From assembly GCF_030232585.1 (NCBI RefSeq), contig NZ_JASPJX010000013.1, positions 1 through 64,000 of the forward strand: a DNA stretch of 64,000 nucleotides, read 5' to 3'. The position numbers and the translations under genes are program-made. The notes below the pieces were generated by a model. It made no database searches, was not told the DNA's origin, and saw nothing but the letters and a program-made list of their open reading frames with translations. Numbering within the stretch: the first letter of the stretch is position 1; every line of letters begins with the position of its first letter. Shown here piece by piece: positions 9,688 through 18,903 of this stretch. Source of the stretch: Corynebacterium sp. MSK008. GTDB taxonomy: Bacteria > Actinomycetota > Actinomycetes > Mycobacteriales > Mycobacteriaceae.

Positions 9688-11532
9688 CTACTGCACCGGC
9701 GCCCACTCCGGGCCGGTCTCGCCGAGCTCCGGGTCTAGCTTGGCAATCAGCGGCTGCGGCTTGGACAGCTCCGTGCCCGGGGTGACGTCCACGCGCTGCC
9801 ACACGGCCTGCTGCTGCGAGTAGTCGCCGGTGATGGTCAGGTAGGTCTGCCCCTTCTCCGGCAGGCCTGCGCCGACGAGGTTGAACTCCTCGTCGTCCAC
9901 GACCTCCTCGACGCGCGGCTCGGCGGCCCAGATGCCGGTGCGGCCCAGCGTCTCGTGGACCTTCTGCGCGGTGTGCGGGAGGAACGGGGTGAGCATGGCG
10001 TTGCAGTCGGAGACGACCTGCAGCGCAGTCCACAGTACGGTGGCCAGGCGCTCGCGCTGGGTGTCGTCCTTGGCCAGCTTCCACGGCTCCTGCTCCGCGA
10101 TGTAGGCGTTGGCCTCGCCGACGACGTGCATGATCTTGGTGATTGCGGACTTGAAGTGGGCCTTGCCCAGGGCCTCGCCGGCGGTGGTGAATGTCTCGGC
10201 AGCGAGGTCAAGGATGCGCTCGTCGGAGGCCTCGAGCGGGCCGGGTGCCGGAACCTGGCCGAAGTTCTTGTGCGCCATGGACACGGTGCGGTTGACCAGG
10301 TTGCCCCAGCCGTTGGCCAGCTCGTTGTTCACGCGGCGGACAAACTCGTCCCAGGTGAAGTCCGTGTCGTTGTTCTCAGGACCTGCGACGGCGATGAAGT
10401 AGCGCAGCGGGTCCGGGCCGAACTCGGCGAGGAAGTCCTTGACGTAGATGACCACTCCCTTGGACGAAGAGAATTTGGAGCCGGACATGGTGAGGAACTC
10501 GGATGAGACGACCTCGGTGGGCAGGTTCAGCTCGCCGAGTTCGCCCACGGTGCCGCCCTTGGCACCCTTGCCTGCGTAGCCGAGGAGCTCCGCCGGCCAG
10601 ATCTGGGAGTGGAAGGTGATGTTGTCCTTGCCCATGAAGTAGTAGCCCTCGGTGGCCGGGTCCTGCCAGAAGTCCTTCCAGGCCTCCGGGTTGCCGGAGC
10701 GGTGCGCCCACTCAATCGACGCAGACAGGTAGCCCACCACGGCGTCGAACCAGACGTAGAGCTTCTTCGACGGGTTGTCCTGCCAGTCCTCCACCGGGAT
10801 CGGAATACCCCAGTCGATGTCTCGGGTCATGGCGCGCGGACGCATGTCCTCCAGCAGGTTCAGGGAGAACTTCAAAACGTTCGGGCGCCAGTCCTCGCGG
10901 GTGGCCAGCCACTGCTCCAGTGCGTCGTGCAGCGCGGGCAGGTCGAGCATGAAGTGCTCGGTCTCGATGAACTCCGGGGTCTCGCCGTTGATCTTGGACA
11001 CCGGGTTAACCAGGTCCGCCGGGTCGAGCTGGTTGCCGCAGGTGTCGCACTGGTCGCCGCGCGCGTCGGTGGCGCCGCAGATCGGGCAGGTGCCCTCGAT
11101 GTAGCGGTCCGGCAGCGTGCGGCCTGTCGACGGGGAAATCGCGCCCTGGGTGGTCTCCCGGATCATGTAGCCGTTCTCGTTCAGCCCGTGGAACAGCTCC
11201 TGCACCACCGCGTAGTGGTTGCGGGTGGTGGTGCGGGTGAACAAGTCGTAGGACAGGCCAAGACCGGCCAGGTCCTCCACGATCTGCTTGTTGTAGCGGT
11301 CCGCCAGCTCCTTGACGGTCACGCCTTCCTTATCGGCCTGCACCAAAAGCGGGGTGCCGTGCTCGTCGGTGCCGGAGACCATGAGCACGTTCTTGCCGGA
11401 CATTCGCTGGTAGCGGGCGAATACATCGGAGGGCACGCCGAAGCCTGCGACGTGGCCGATATGGCGCGGGCCGTTGGCGTACGGCCACGCAACGCACACA
11501 AGAACGTTCTGGTTGGTCTCGGAAGAAGTCAT
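9688..11532 (-). CDS. metG: Methionyl-tRNA synthetase
   Basis: 614 residues, class I synthetase charging tRNA-Met. The HIGH-type motif is HIGH (24-27), the KMSKS-type loop is KFSSS (353-357), and a zinc knuckle has Cys149, Cys152, Cys162 and Cys165. There is an anticodon-binding helical domain at the C terminus but no EMAP-like extension. The ATG at 11532 (MTSSETNQ) is preceded by TATGCT (11545-11540) with a 7-base spacer and no Shine-Dalgarno, fitting a leaderless transcript. Confidence 0.96.
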   Translation of the reverse strand: MTSSETNQNVLVCVAWPYANGPRHIGHVAGFGVPSDVFARYQRMSGKNVLMVSGTDEHGTPLLVQADKEGVTVKELADRYNKQIVEDLAGLGLSYDLFTRTTTRNHYAVVQELFHGLNENGYMIRETTQGAISPSTGRTLPDRYIEGTCPICGATDARGDQCDTCGNQLDPADLVNPVSKINGETPEFIETEHFMLDLPALHDALEQWLATREDWRPNVLKFSLNLLEDMRPRAMTRDIDWGIPIPVEDWQDNPSKKLYVWFDAVVGYLSASIEWAHRSGNPEAWKDFWQDPATEGYYFMGKDNITFHSQIWPAELLGYAGKGAKGGTVGELGELNLPTEVVSSEFLTMSGSKFSSSKGVVIYVKDFLAEFGPDPLRYFIAVAGPENNDTDFTWDEFVRRVNNELANGWGNLVNRTVSMAHKNFGQVPAPGPLEASDERILDLAAETFTTAGEALGKAHFKSAITKIMHVVGEANAYIAEQEPWKLAKDDTQRERLATVLWTALQVVSDCNAMLTPFLPHTAQKVHETLGRTGIWAAEPRVEEVVDDEEFNLVGAGLPEKGQTYLTITGDYSQQQAVWQRVDVTPGTELSKPQPLIAKLDPELGETGPEWAPVQ

Positions 11533-11551
11533 GGCTCTCAGCATAAGTTAT

Positions 11552-11585
11552 GGCCCCGCCAAGCACTGCACTGCTTGGCGGGGCC
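11552..11585 (-). terminator. Strong hairpin between betP and metG
   Basis: Two perfect 14-base arms, 11552-11565 and 11572-11585, pair around a 6-base loop. It lies 31 bp past the betP stop and just upstream of the metG promoter. On the minus strand it is followed by ATAACTTA rather than a clean T-run, so termination efficiency is uncertain. Confidence 0.7.
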
Positions 11586-11616
11586 GCGACTTTAGTTCGT
11601 CGTAAAGCTCACGCTC

Positions 11617-13422
11617 CTAGCGGGAACGCGGTTTGAGCATCTCCTTGACCTGCGCCTTGCGAGCTTCCAGCTCCTGCTGGTCGCGGTGCATGCGGCGCTC
11701 GATGGCCAGCTGGCGGGCGAAGCGCTCCTGTTCCTTCTTGTCCAGGTAGATCGTGTCGTTGGACATGTCCTTGACAATCGCGAACATCAGCGCGATCAGA
11801 ATGATCAGGAACGGCGTTGCGGCCACGATGGTGACGGACTGCAGCGAGTTCAGCGCGTCCGAGCCACCGGAGATCAGAAGCGTCAAGCCGACCAACGCGG
11901 TGGCCAGACCCCACATTGCGGCAAGCCACGGCTTCGGCTCGGTCTTGCCGGACTGGGTCATCGACGCCATCACGGTAGACGCGGAGTCCGCGGAGGTGAT
12001 GAAGAAGGTGCCCAACAGCACCAGCGCAAACACGCCGACGACGTAGCCGCCCGGCAGCGCGTGCAGCAGGTTGAACAGCTGCTCCTCGTTGGAGCCGCCG
12101 CCGACGATGGATTCGCCATTTTGCTCCATCTTGATAGCGGTGCCGCCGAAGATGGCGAACCACACGGTGGACAGGCCGGCCGGAACCAGCATCACGCCGA
12201 GGCAGAACTCGCGGACGGTACGGCCGCGGGAAATGCGGGCCAGGAAGGTGCCCACGAACGGCGACCAGGAAATCCACCAAGCCCAGTAGAAGATGGTCCA
12301 GCCGGACAGGAACTCGCCGGCCTCGCCGTCCTGGCTCTCAGCGGTGCGCGCAGCCATTTCGAAGAAGTTCTGCAGGTAGTTACCAACAGCGGTCGGCAGC
12401 ATGTTCAGCTGCGCCACGGTCGGACCGAACACGAACACGAAAACCGCCAGCACAGCAGCGATGACCATGTTGGTGTTGGAGAGCCACTGAATGCCCTTGG
12501 ACACACCCGACATTGCCGATAGCAGGAATGCGAGGGTGAGCACGGAAACGATGCCGATGGTCAGCTTGGTGGACGGGTTGTCCACGAAACCGGACGCCTC
12601 CAGGCCGGAGCTGATCTGCAGCGCGCCAAGGCCCAGGGAGCACGCGGTGCCGAAGATGGTGGCGAACACGGCGAACGCGTCGATGAGCTTGCCCAGCCAG
12701 CCATTGGCGGCCTTCTCGCCAATGAGCGGAATGAAGGCGCTGGACAACAGCTGCTTACGACCCAGGCGGAACGTCGAGTATGCAATAGCCAAGCCGAGGA
12801 TGGCGTAGACAGCCCATGGGTGCAGCGTCCAGTGGAACATAGTCTGCGCCATGGAAGCGCCCACCTGGTGCTCACCGTGGCCCGGCACGCCGTCGCGGTA
12901 CATCGCCAGCGGCTCCGCCGCGCCGTAGAACATCAGGCCGATGCCCATGCCGGCGGCGAACATCATGGCAATCCAGGAAACAGTCCGGAACTCCGGCCGC
13001 TCGTCGGCGTTGCCCAGTCGGATCGTGCCAAAGTTCGACGCGGCGATCACGATCACGAAGGCGACGAAGACGGTGCCGCCGAGGACGAAGGCCCAGCCCA
13101 GGTTGTCAATAACCCAGCCGAACGCCGTGTCCGCAAAGTTGGAGAAGTTGTCGGGCGCGGCAAGGCCCCAGCCCACAACGGCAGCGACTACGACCGCGAG
13201 AGGAATAACGATGCCCCAGTTCACGGGGGCGTCTTCCGCGTCCGCCTCGCTTGTGACGGACTCCTCCGGGTCGGTGTAGTTCGGTTGCTCGCCGTCGCTG
13301 TCGGCGCGCAGCAACGCAGCTAGCTGGCTGGTTGCAGATGCTTCTTCAGTCTGAACTGGATCCTTACTCCGCGGCTCCACGTCGGGATCGTGCGGATCCC
13401 TTTGGAGTTCACGCTGAGACAT
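11617..13422 (-). CDS. betP: Glycine betaine BCCT transporter
   Basis: 601 residues, very close to C. glutamicum BetP in length and in long shared segments ([24 protein letters not shown], [18 protein letters not shown]). BetP is a sodium-coupled, osmotically activated betaine carrier with 12 transmembrane helices. The acidic N-terminal tail (about 1-65) and the Arg/Lys-rich C-terminal helix (about 555-601, the osmosensing segment in BetP) are both present, as is the glycine-rich [12 protein letters not shown] of helix 3. The ATG at 13422 has GAGGAG 8 bases upstream. It is monocistronic, ending at a strong hairpin. Confidence 0.93.
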   Translation of the reverse strand: MSQRELQRDPHDPDVEPRSKDPVQTEEASATSQLAALLRADSDGEQPNYTDPEESVTSEADAEDAPVNWGIVIPLAVVVAAVVGWGLAAPDNFSNFADTAFGWVIDNLGWAFVLGGTVFVAFVIVIAASNFGTIRLGNADERPEFRTVSWIAMMFAAGMGIGLMFYGAAEPLAMYRDGVPGHGEHQVGASMAQTMFHWTLHPWAVYAILGLAIAYSTFRLGRKQLLSSAFIPLIGEKAANGWLGKLIDAFAVFATIFGTACSLGLGALQISSGLEASGFVDNPSTKLTIGIVSVLTLAFLLSAMSGVSKGIQWLSNTNMVIAAVLAVFVFVFGPTVAQLNMLPTAVGNYLQNFFEMAARTAESQDGEAGEFLSGWTIFYWAWWISWSPFVGTFLARISRGRTVREFCLGVMLVPAGLSTVWFAIFGGTAIKMEQNGESIVGGGSNEEQLFNLLHALPGGYVVGVFALVLLGTFFITSADSASTVMASMTQSGKTEPKPWLAAMWGLATALVGLTLLISGGSDALNSLQSVTIVAATPFLIILIALMFAIVKDMSNDTIYLDKKEQERFARQLAIERRMHRDQQELEARKAQVKEMLKPRSR

Positions 13423-13542
13423 ATAAATCTCCTCGCAAATTTTCAGGGTTTTTCTAGAACCCCAGCAGGCTAGCGCAGATCACATCAATGCGCTAACCCG
13501 TTCGCGAAGAGAATAAGGTGCGGGCAGTTTTGCCTATCGACG

Positions 13543-14403
13543 TCAGCTCCGCGCATCCAACGCGGCATCGTAGAGGTCTCCGACCTTCACGCCGTGCTGT
13601 TTGGCCACCTGTTTTGCGGCGTCTTTCATGCGCTGGCCGCCGTCGACCAATTCCAGAACAAGGCCGACAAGGTCCTCCGGCTCGGCCTGCTGCCCGGTGC
13701 CGCCTTCAATCACCAGCGTGATCTCTCCGCGCACCCCGTCGGCCGCCCACTCGGCCAACTCCCCCAGCGTGCCGCGCTTGACCTCCTCATAGGTTTTAGT
13801 CAGTTCGCGGCACACCGCTGCGCGGCGTTCGGGGCCGAGGACGTCCGCGGCGTCTATAAGCAACTGCTCGATGCGGTGCGGCGACTCGAAGCAGCACACC
13901 GCGCGGCGCTCGGTAACCAGCGTTTCCAGCCACGCCCGTCGCGCCCCGGCCTTGCGGGGGGCGAAGCCGTCGAAGATGAAATGGCCCACGTTGAGCCCTG
14001 ACAGCGCGAGCGCCGTAGTCACTGCAGATGGGCCGGGGATGCAGGTCACCGGGATACCGGCGTCGTGGGCGGCGGCGACGATGGAGTGGCCGGGGTCCGA
14101 CACCAGCGGCATGCCGGCGTCGGTGACCACGAGGACGGTGCCGGTGCGCGCTGCCTGCAGCAGTTCTTGCGCCCGCGCATCCTCGTTGTGGTCGAAATTG
14201 GAGAGCACACGTCCAGTGATTTCCGCGCCGAGTGCCGCGGCGAGCGCGCGCGTGCGACGCGTGTCTTCCGCGGCGATCACATCCGCGGTGGCGAGCGCCT
14301 GCACAAGCCGCGGCGACGCATCCGCCGCGTTGCCCAACGGGGTGGCCGCGAGCACCACTCCGGCCGGGAGGTTCTGCGTCAGGTTGTCTTGGTGGGCGGA
14401 CAT
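13543..14403 (-). CDS. rsmI: 16S rRNA (cytidine1402-2'-O)-methyltransferase
   Basis: 286 residues, tetrapyrrole-methylase fold. Visible are the N-terminal LAATPLGN and AEDTRRT motifs, the VTDAGMPLVSDPG loop, and the CIPGPSAV and FESPHRI segments that define RsmI. It 2'-O-methylates C1402 in the 30S decoding site. The ATG at 14403 (MSAHQDN) has TATGCT at 14417-14412 with an 8-base spacer and no ribosome binding site, so it is probably leaderless. It is divergent from pmt, as in other actinobacteria. Confidence 0.94.
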   Translation of the reverse strand: MSAHQDNLTQNLPAGVVLAATPLGNAADASPRLVQALATADVIAAEDTRRTRALAAALGAEITGRVLSNFDHNEDARAQELLQAARTGTVLVVTDAGMPLVSDPGHSIVAAAHDAGIPVTCIPGPSAVTTALALSGLNVGHFIFDGFAPRKAGARRAWLETLVTERRAVCCFESPHRIEQLLIDAADVLGPERRAAVCRELTKTYEEVKRGTLGELAEWAADGVRGEITLVIEGGTGQQAEPEDLVGLVLELVDGGQRMKDAAKQVAKQHGVKVGDLYDAALDARS

Positions 14404-14443
14404 ACCACGGGAGCATACGCCTAAGGCGCTAATATCTTCCGTC
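14404..14443. promoter_or_regulatory. Divergent leaderless promoters of rsmI and pmt
   Basis: The 40 bp between the start codons hold TATGCT on the minus strand (14417-14412, 8 bases before the rsmI ATG) and TAATAT on the plus strand (14430-14435, 8 bases before the pmt GTG). No Shine-Dalgarno is seen for either gene. Confidence 0.6.
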
Positions 14444-16090
14444 GTGACCACTATCGCGAGCACCCCGAACCCCGCCGGGCCGCCGTCTGGCGCCGACGCG
14501 GCGGCGCCAGAGACCACGCGTTCCGTGCGGCCGAGCCAGCCGGCGCCAGAGGCCCCCACAACGGTGCCGTGGACGCGCCGCGACACCATCGCCGCCTCCG
14601 TCATCGGCGTGTTGGCGCTGCTGACACGCTTTATCGGGCTGGTGCAGCCGACCAGCTCCGGCACCCCCGTCTTCGACGAGAAGCACTACGTGCCGCAGGC
14701 CTGGGACATGGTGGAAAGCTGGTTCAACCCGGTCTTGGGCGGCATCGAGTCCAACCCCGGTTACGGCCTGGTCGTGCACCCGCCGCTGGGCAAGCAGCTG
14801 CTCGCGCTCGGCGAGATCCTCTTCGGCTACTCCCCGCTCGGCTGGCGTGTGATGACCGGCCTGTTCGGCACCGCCGTGGTTGTCTTCGTGTTCCTGCTCG
14901 CGCGGCGCGTCAGCCAGTCCACCAACATCGCGATCATCGCCGGCATCATCGCACTGTTTGACGGCGTCCTGCTGGTCTCCGCCAAATTCGGCATGCTTGA
15001 CGTGTTCCAGGTGCTGTTCGTGGTGATGGCGGCGTGGACCCTCGCCGGCGACATGCGCGAGGTGCACCACCGTTGGCACGACGCGTGGCTGGCCGGCAAG
15101 CTCGAGGACGCGGGCCCCTTCGGCCCGCGCATGGGCTTTCGCTGGTGGCGATTCGCCACCGGCGTGCTGCTCGGTCTGACCCTGTCCGTGAAATGGTCCG
15201 GCCTGTACTACATCATGTTCTTCGGCCTGCTGTCGTCGTTCTGGGACCTGTTCCTGCGCCGCCGCTATGGCGTGGAGAAACCGGTTGCGGGCACCTTGCT
15301 TCGCGACGTCCCGTCGGCGCTCGCCTCCATCGTGCTCATCCCGGCCGTGCTGTATCTGTGGTCCTGGCGCGCCTGGTTCGCCTCCGAGACGTCCGTGTAC
15401 CGCCACTCGCTTACCGACGGCACCATCGCCGGCTCCGACTGGCCCTGGCTGGCCAACCTGCCCGAGCCGATTGCCGGCTGGTTCTACTACCACTTCTCGG
15501 TGCTGAACTTCCACGCCTCGCTGACGTCGTCCTCCGGCCACTCCCACCCGTGGGACTCCAAGCCGTGGGCCTGGCTGGTCTCGGCGCGTCCGATTCTGTA
15601 CTACTCCGCCACCGACCTGGAGTGCTCTGTTGCGCCCGGCGACGGCACATGCCGCGAGATGATCTACATGTTCGGCACCCCCGCCATCTGGTGGCTGACC
15701 GTGCCGGTGCTGTTGTGGGCGTGCTGGGTGTGGCTAACCCGCAAGGACTTCCGCGTCATCGTGCCGGTGATCGCGTTCGCCGCCGGCTTCCTGCCGTGGC
15801 TGGCCGCCTTCGACCGCCAGATGTACTTCTTCTACGCCGCCGCGCTGGTGCCGTTTACCGCGGTGCTGCTAGCCCTCGCCCTGGGCAACCTGGCCAAGAA
15901 GGGCGGGCCCGTGACGTGGTCTTGGGTAAACAAGGTCGCAGGCTTTGAGATGCGCTGGGGCCAGCTCGCCGCCGTGGTCTACATCGCGCTGGTGGTGGCC
16001 TGCTTCATTTACTGGTCGCCCATCCTTTATGGCTTCAAGATCCCGGACGCCTGGTACGAGTCCATCATGTGGCTGCCTAGCTGGAAGTAA
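14444..16090 (+). CDS. pmt: Polyprenol-phosphate-mannose protein O-mannosyltransferase
   Basis: 548-residue GT39 membrane enzyme that moves mannose from polyprenyl-phosphomannose to Ser/Thr of exported proteins. After a Pro/Ala-rich cytosolic tail (1-44), hydrophobic segments begin near 47. The catalytic Asp-Glu pair in the first extracytoplasmic loop is D78-E79 (VFDEKHY). A PMT_4TMC-type C-terminal block follows. The GTG start at 14444 follows TAATAT by 8 bases; an open extension further upstream runs over rsmI and is not credible. In corynebacteria a known target class is Rpf proteins, and rpf2 lies in this window. Confidence 0.93.
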   Translation: MTTIASTPNPAGPPSGADAAAPETTRSVRPSQPAPEAPTTVPWTRRDTIAASVIGVLALLTRFIGLVQPTSSGTPVFDEKHYVPQAWDMVESWFNPVLGGIESNPGYGLVVHPPLGKQLLALGEILFGYSPLGWRVMTGLFGTAVVVFVFLLARRVSQSTNIAIIAGIIALFDGVLLVSAKFGMLDVFQVLFVVMAAWTLAGDMREVHHRWHDAWLAGKLEDAGPFGPRMGFRWWRFATGVLLGLTLSVKWSGLYYIMFFGLLSSFWDLFLRRRYGVEKPVAGTLLRDVPSALASIVLIPAVLYLWSWRAWFASETSVYRHSLTDGTIAGSDWPWLANLPEPIAGWFYYHFSVLNFHASLTSSSGHSHPWDSKPWAWLVSARPILYYSATDLECSVAPGDGTCREMIYMFGTPAIWWLTVPVLLWACWVWLTRKDFRVIVPVIAFAAGFLPWLAAFDRQMYFFYAAALVPFTAVLLALALGNLAKKGGPVTWSWVNKVAGFEMRWGQLAAVVYIALVVACFIYWSPILYGFKIPDAWYESIMWLPSWK

Positions 16091-16104
16091 CCAGCTGGAA
16101 GTGG

Positions 16105-16740
16105 CTAGTACGGCCGGGCGTCGAGCAGCTGCCACGCCCGGCGCAGCGCCCCGCCCCGGTCCGCTACCCAGGTCCACACCAGGGCCACCAGGCTCAACAA
16201 CGGAATGAGCACCCCTGCCAGCTCGAACGCGCCCGTGCCCAGCACGAAATCGCGCACCGCAAATCCGACGGTGAAGGTGAACATCGTGCCCACGATGAGC
16301 AGCACCCCCGGGATCTGCTGCGGCCGCCAGGCTGTAAAACCCAACGCGAGCGCCACGCCGAAACGCACAGACGCGGCAGATGCCACGACCGGCTCCTCCC
16401 CGCCGGAGAGGATCAGGCGCACAGCCCACAGCACCCACACCACGGCCATCGCGCCGAGCATCAAGCGGCCCACGGCCATGCCGAGTTCGCGGCGGCGGGC
16501 GAAGCGGCGCCACTCGTTGTCCACGCCGGCGAGAATCACCGCGGACAGGTCCTGCGGCGGGGCCATGGCGTCGTCGGTACCCCCGCCGAGCGACTGCGAC
16601 AGCGCCAAGGAGCGGTCCAAAAACGCGCGGCACTCCGCGCAGCCGGACACGTGGGCGTCGACAATAGCGTCGTCGAGTTCGGCCTTCTCGCCGTCGATGC
16701 GCGCGGACAGCGCCGCCTGGACCTCCTCGTGGCTAACCAC
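16105..16740 (-). CDS. Zinc-finger (zf-HC2) membrane protein, anti-sigma-factor-like
   Basis: 211 residues from the GTG at 16740. A ZAS-type motif H-x3-C-x2-C is at His30, Cys34 and Cys37; three or four hydrophobic segments follow (about 87-110, 120-135, 145-165, 170-195). Such N-terminal zinc fingers on membrane proteins usually hold an ECF sigma factor, but none is encoded next to it. The start overlaps the DoxX stop by 8 bases and has GGGG about 11 bases upstream, so the pair is translated from one message. Confidence 0.75.
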   Translation of the reverse strand: MVSHEEVQAALSARIDGEKAELDDAIVDAHVSGCAECRAFLDRSLALSQSLGGGTDDAMAPPQDLSAVILAGVDNEWRRFARRRELGMAVGRLMLGAMAVVWVLWAVRLILSGGEEPVVASAASVRFGVALALGFTAWRPQQIPGVLLIVGTMFTFTVGFAVRDFVLGTGAFELAGVLIPLLSLVALVWTWVADRGGALRRAWQLLDARPY

Positions 16741-17140
16741 GCGTGAGCACCCCGTCCAGGCTGGCACGCCCGGTGCCGAAGACGGTGATGATAAACAGCG
16801 CGGCGGCGAGCACCAGCGTGTACTCCACTCCTCCAGCCTCGACGAAAAAGCCGTTGCCCAGGTGCACGAAGTACCCGGCGGCGAGGACCAATAGGGCGAG
16901 GAGCGACGCGGTGATCGTCGTCAAGAGCCCCACTGCCAGAAACGCGCCGCCGATGAGCTCGACGGTGCCGGTGAGGTAGGCGGACAGCTGCGGCTGCGGC
17001 ACCCCGAGTTCCGCGAACTGACGGCCGGTTTCCGCCATCCCCACCTCGAACCAATGGTTGTAGCCGCGCGCCACAAACACCGCGCCCAGCACGAGCCGGA
17101 GCACAAGCAGCGCGAAGTCGCGGACGGCGGGCCTATTCAT
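16733..17140 (-). CDS. DoxX family membrane protein
   Basis: 135 residues with four predicted membrane helices. The DoxX signature is seen as LRLVLGAVFVARGYNHW near the N terminus and GTVELIGGAFLAVGL in the middle. DoxX proteins are linked to redox and thiol homeostasis in mycobacteria, but the biochemical role here is unknown. The ATG at 17140 follows TACGCT (17153-17148) by 7 bases and has no ribosome binding site. Its stop overlaps the zinc-finger membrane protein gene. Confidence 0.85.
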   Translation of the reverse strand: MNRPAVRDFALLVLRLVLGAVFVARGYNHWFEVGMAETGRQFAELGVPQPQLSAYLTGTVELIGGAFLAVGLLTTITASLLALLVLAAGYFVHLGNGFFVEAGGVEYTLVLAAALFIITVFGTGRASLDGVLTRG

Positions 17141-17192
17141 GCCGATTAGCGTACCCGTGGAACCGAACGGGGTAGAACTGAGTCCAATACGT

Positions 17193-17816
17193 ATGACTGA
17201 TTTTCACACCACACCAGAAACAAAGCCCGAATCCGGCTGGCCCGTCATCGGCGACGACGGGCTGGCGCGCCCGCCGTGGGCCGCCACCGACCCACTTTTG
17301 CGCGAGTACTACGACACTGAATGGGGCATGCCCGTCACCGACGAGCAGGGCATGTTCGAGCGCGTCTGCCTCGAGGGCTTCCAGGTGGGGCTGTCGTGGC
17401 GGCTGATCCTGCAGAAGCGCGACGCCTTGCGCGCGGCGTTCCATGGCTTCGAGCCGGATCAGGTCGCGGGGATGAGCATCGAGCATTTGCTTGAAGACGC
17501 CGCCTTGATCCGCAACCGGCGCAAACTCGAAGCTGCAGTGAAAAACGCCGAGGCGACATTGGCCCTGCGGGAGGAGGGTACGCACCTCGGCGAGTTCGTG
17601 TGGTCCTACCAGCCGGCGCACACGCCGGTACCGCGCACGATGGCGGAGGTGCCGACGCGCTCGCCAGAGTCCGAGCAGCTGGCGAAAGGCCTGAAAAAGC
17701 GCGGCTTCACGTTCGTGGGGCCGGTGACGATGTACGCGCTGATGGAATCCACAGGCATCATCGACACCAACCTGGTGGGCACGTGGCGCCGCGGGGCGTC
17801 CGGGGTGTGGGTGTAG
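17193..17816 (+). CDS. tag: DNA-3-methyladenine glycosylase I
   Basis: 207 residues. Tag-family segments are clear: RPPWAATDPLLREYYDTEWG near the N terminus, EGFQVGLSWRLIL, the helix LIRNRRKLEAAVKNA, and the C-terminal KRGFTFVGPVTMYALMESTG. It excises 3-methyladenine from alkylated DNA. The ATG at 17193 is preferred to one at 17139, which would overlap DoxX and add a non-conserved leader. It is divergent from DoxX and convergent with the CDF-like gene, 18 bp between stops. Confidence 0.93.
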   Translation: MTDFHTTPETKPESGWPVIGDDGLARPPWAATDPLLREYYDTEWGMPVTDEQGMFERVCLEGFQVGLSWRLILQKRDALRAAFHGFEPDQVAGMSIEHLLEDAALIRNRRKLEAAVKNAEATLALREEGTHLGEFVWSYQPAHTPVPRTMAEVPTRSPESEQLAKGLKKRGFTFVGPVTMYALMESTGIIDTNLVGTWRRGASGVWV

Positions 17817-17834
17817 GCGGCGTCTCGGCGGCGT

Positions 17835-18455
17835 TTAATCGTCGTCCATGTCCGCGAAGGCGTCCTCTACTGAGTCGTGCTCCTCGCGGGATGCCTCCCA
17901 GACTTCCTTGGCGGCGGAGAGGTTGATCGCGGCGATGATCGCACCGACGACGATGTCGAACCAGGCGGTCTCCCACACGAAGGTGAGCAGTCCGGCGGCG
18001 ATGATGAGCAGGTTGGCCAGCGCGTCGTTGCGCGCGGCCAGCCAAGCGCCGGTGGCGAGCGATGAGCCTTCACCGCGCAGCTGCATCAGCAGGATCGCGC
18101 AAACCACGTTGACCACCAGGGCACCGACCGCGATGCCGGTCAGGCCCTCCGGCGACGGCGCGACCGGGTTCACGATCTTGGCGACGACGGTGACAATCGC
18201 AGCCACCGCCGGGATGAGGATCAGCGCTGCGAGCACGCTACCCGCGGTGCGACGGCGCGCGGCCGGCCACGCCACGGCGAAGAACACCAGCAGGTTGATT
18301 GCGGTGTCCTCGAGAAAGTCGGCGGAGTCCGCGAACAGGGACGCCGACCCAATGGCCACCGCACCGGCAAACTCCACGAAGAAGTATGCCAGGTTCAACA
18401 GCGCCACAATCAGCACCGCGCGACGGATCTTCTGCGCGCCCAACGAATCTTCCAC
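17835..18455 (-). CDS. Cation-diffusion-facilitator-like membrane transporter
   Basis: 206 residues with six hydrophobic segments. The CDF-like layout shows in helix 2 (SASLFADSADFLED, with the two Asp of the metal site) and helix 5 (ARNDALANLLIIAAG). The cytoplasmic CDF domain is missing, giving a short form with an acidic tail (EEHDSVEDAFADMDDD). The GTG at 18455 has a strong AAAGGAG 8 bases upstream; longer in-frame starts are not supported. Likely Co/Zn/Cd or Mn efflux; the metal is unknown. Confidence 0.8.
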   Translation of the reverse strand: MEDSLGAQKIRRAVLIVALLNLAYFFVEFAGAVAIGSASLFADSADFLEDTAINLLVFFAVAWPAARRRTAGSVLAALILIPAVAAIVTVVAKIVNPVAPSPEGLTGIAVGALVVNVVCAILLMQLRGEGSSLATGAWLAARNDALANLLIIAAGLLTFVWETAWFDIVVGAIIAAINLSAAKEVWEASREEHDSVEDAFADMDDD

Positions 18456-18518
18456 TTCAGCTGCTCCTTTATGCCCGAGATTCAACGGGAGGCAGCTTAG
18501 CCGATCAGCAAAACGTAA

Positions 18519-18548
18519 CGGGGCCCGGCCGTATTCGACCGGGCCCCG
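18519..18548 (-). terminator. GC-rich hairpin outside the left end of the element
   Basis: Arms CGGGGCCCGG (18519-18528) and its complement (18539-18548) make a perfect 10-bp stem with a 10-base loop. On the minus strand it is followed by TTACGTTTT. It lies between the CDF-like gene and the proposed left attachment site, so before the element inserted it would have stood just downstream of tRNA-Ala. Confidence 0.6.
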
Positions 18549-18557
18549 CAATCAAGC

Positions 18558-18568
18558 GGAGCTAAGGG
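18558..18568. repeat. Proposed left attachment repeat
   Basis: GGAGCTAAGGG matches the tRNA-Ala 3' end exactly over 11 bases. It is followed by AGCTCC, so GGAGCT-AAGGG-AGCTCC is also a small hairpin, and the match could be partly chance. If this is the true core, the empty-site tRNA would carry G instead of the usual A at position 73, which counts against it. Confidence 0.45.
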
Positions 18569-18629
18569 AGCTCCACGACGAAATCTATTCAACCGCTGGT
18601 AGACGCGCCATTCGCAGACATTGGCCCCG

Positions 18630-18651
18630 CAACTGTTGCGCAACTGTTGCT
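18630..18651. repeat. Tandem GCAACTGTTGC units, left end
   Basis: Two exact copies of the palindromic 11-mer GCAACTGTTGC abut at 18630-18640 and 18641-18651. Related GTTGC-type sequences cluster at the element's right end (26103-26132 and 26150-26180). Their position just inside both borders fits arm-type integrase or excisionase binding sites. Confidence 0.5.
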
Positions 18652-18684
18652 TAGCGCACCGAAAACCGACCCGAGGAGCACCCG

Positions 18685-18903
18685 ATGCTTTCCCCCAAAA
18701 CCACTACCAGCCTGGCGCGGCAGGCATCCGCAGCGCGCACCCCACTGCGCCACATCATCCACCACGAGGAGGCAGACGGCACCATCCACTACCTCTGCGG
18801 CATCCGGCGCGCACCCGGCGCGGCAGTCAAGGGCACCCACGCCGATAAGGTGAACTGCCCCGCCTGCGATGCAGCCGCGCACCTGCTGGAGGTCATGCCG
18901 TGA
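18685..18903 (+). CDS. Small Cys-containing protein of the element, unknown function
   Basis: 72 residues from the ATG at 18685, with GAGGAG 6 bases upstream. A C-terminal CPAC motif (Cys58, Cys61) plus an earlier Cys near 38 and His residues suggest a small metal-binding fold. It is coupled to the next gene: its stop TGA overlaps the GTG of that gene. No family is recognised. Likely an accessory or regulatory protein of the element. Confidence 0.65.
   Translation: MLSPKTTTSLARQASAARTPLRHIIHHEEADGTIHYLCGIRRAPGAAVKGTHADKVNCPACDAAAHLLEVMP

Noticed and set aside
14429..15547. 372-codon minus-strand frame across pmt
   Set aside because: Low-complexity Gly/Arg/His composition opposite a well-conserved mannosyltransferase; no start signal.
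18500..18660. A degenerate partial tRNA at the left end of the element
   Set aside because: Some bases (GGTAGA...CGC) recall tRNA-Ala, but no arms can be paired beyond the 11-base repeat.
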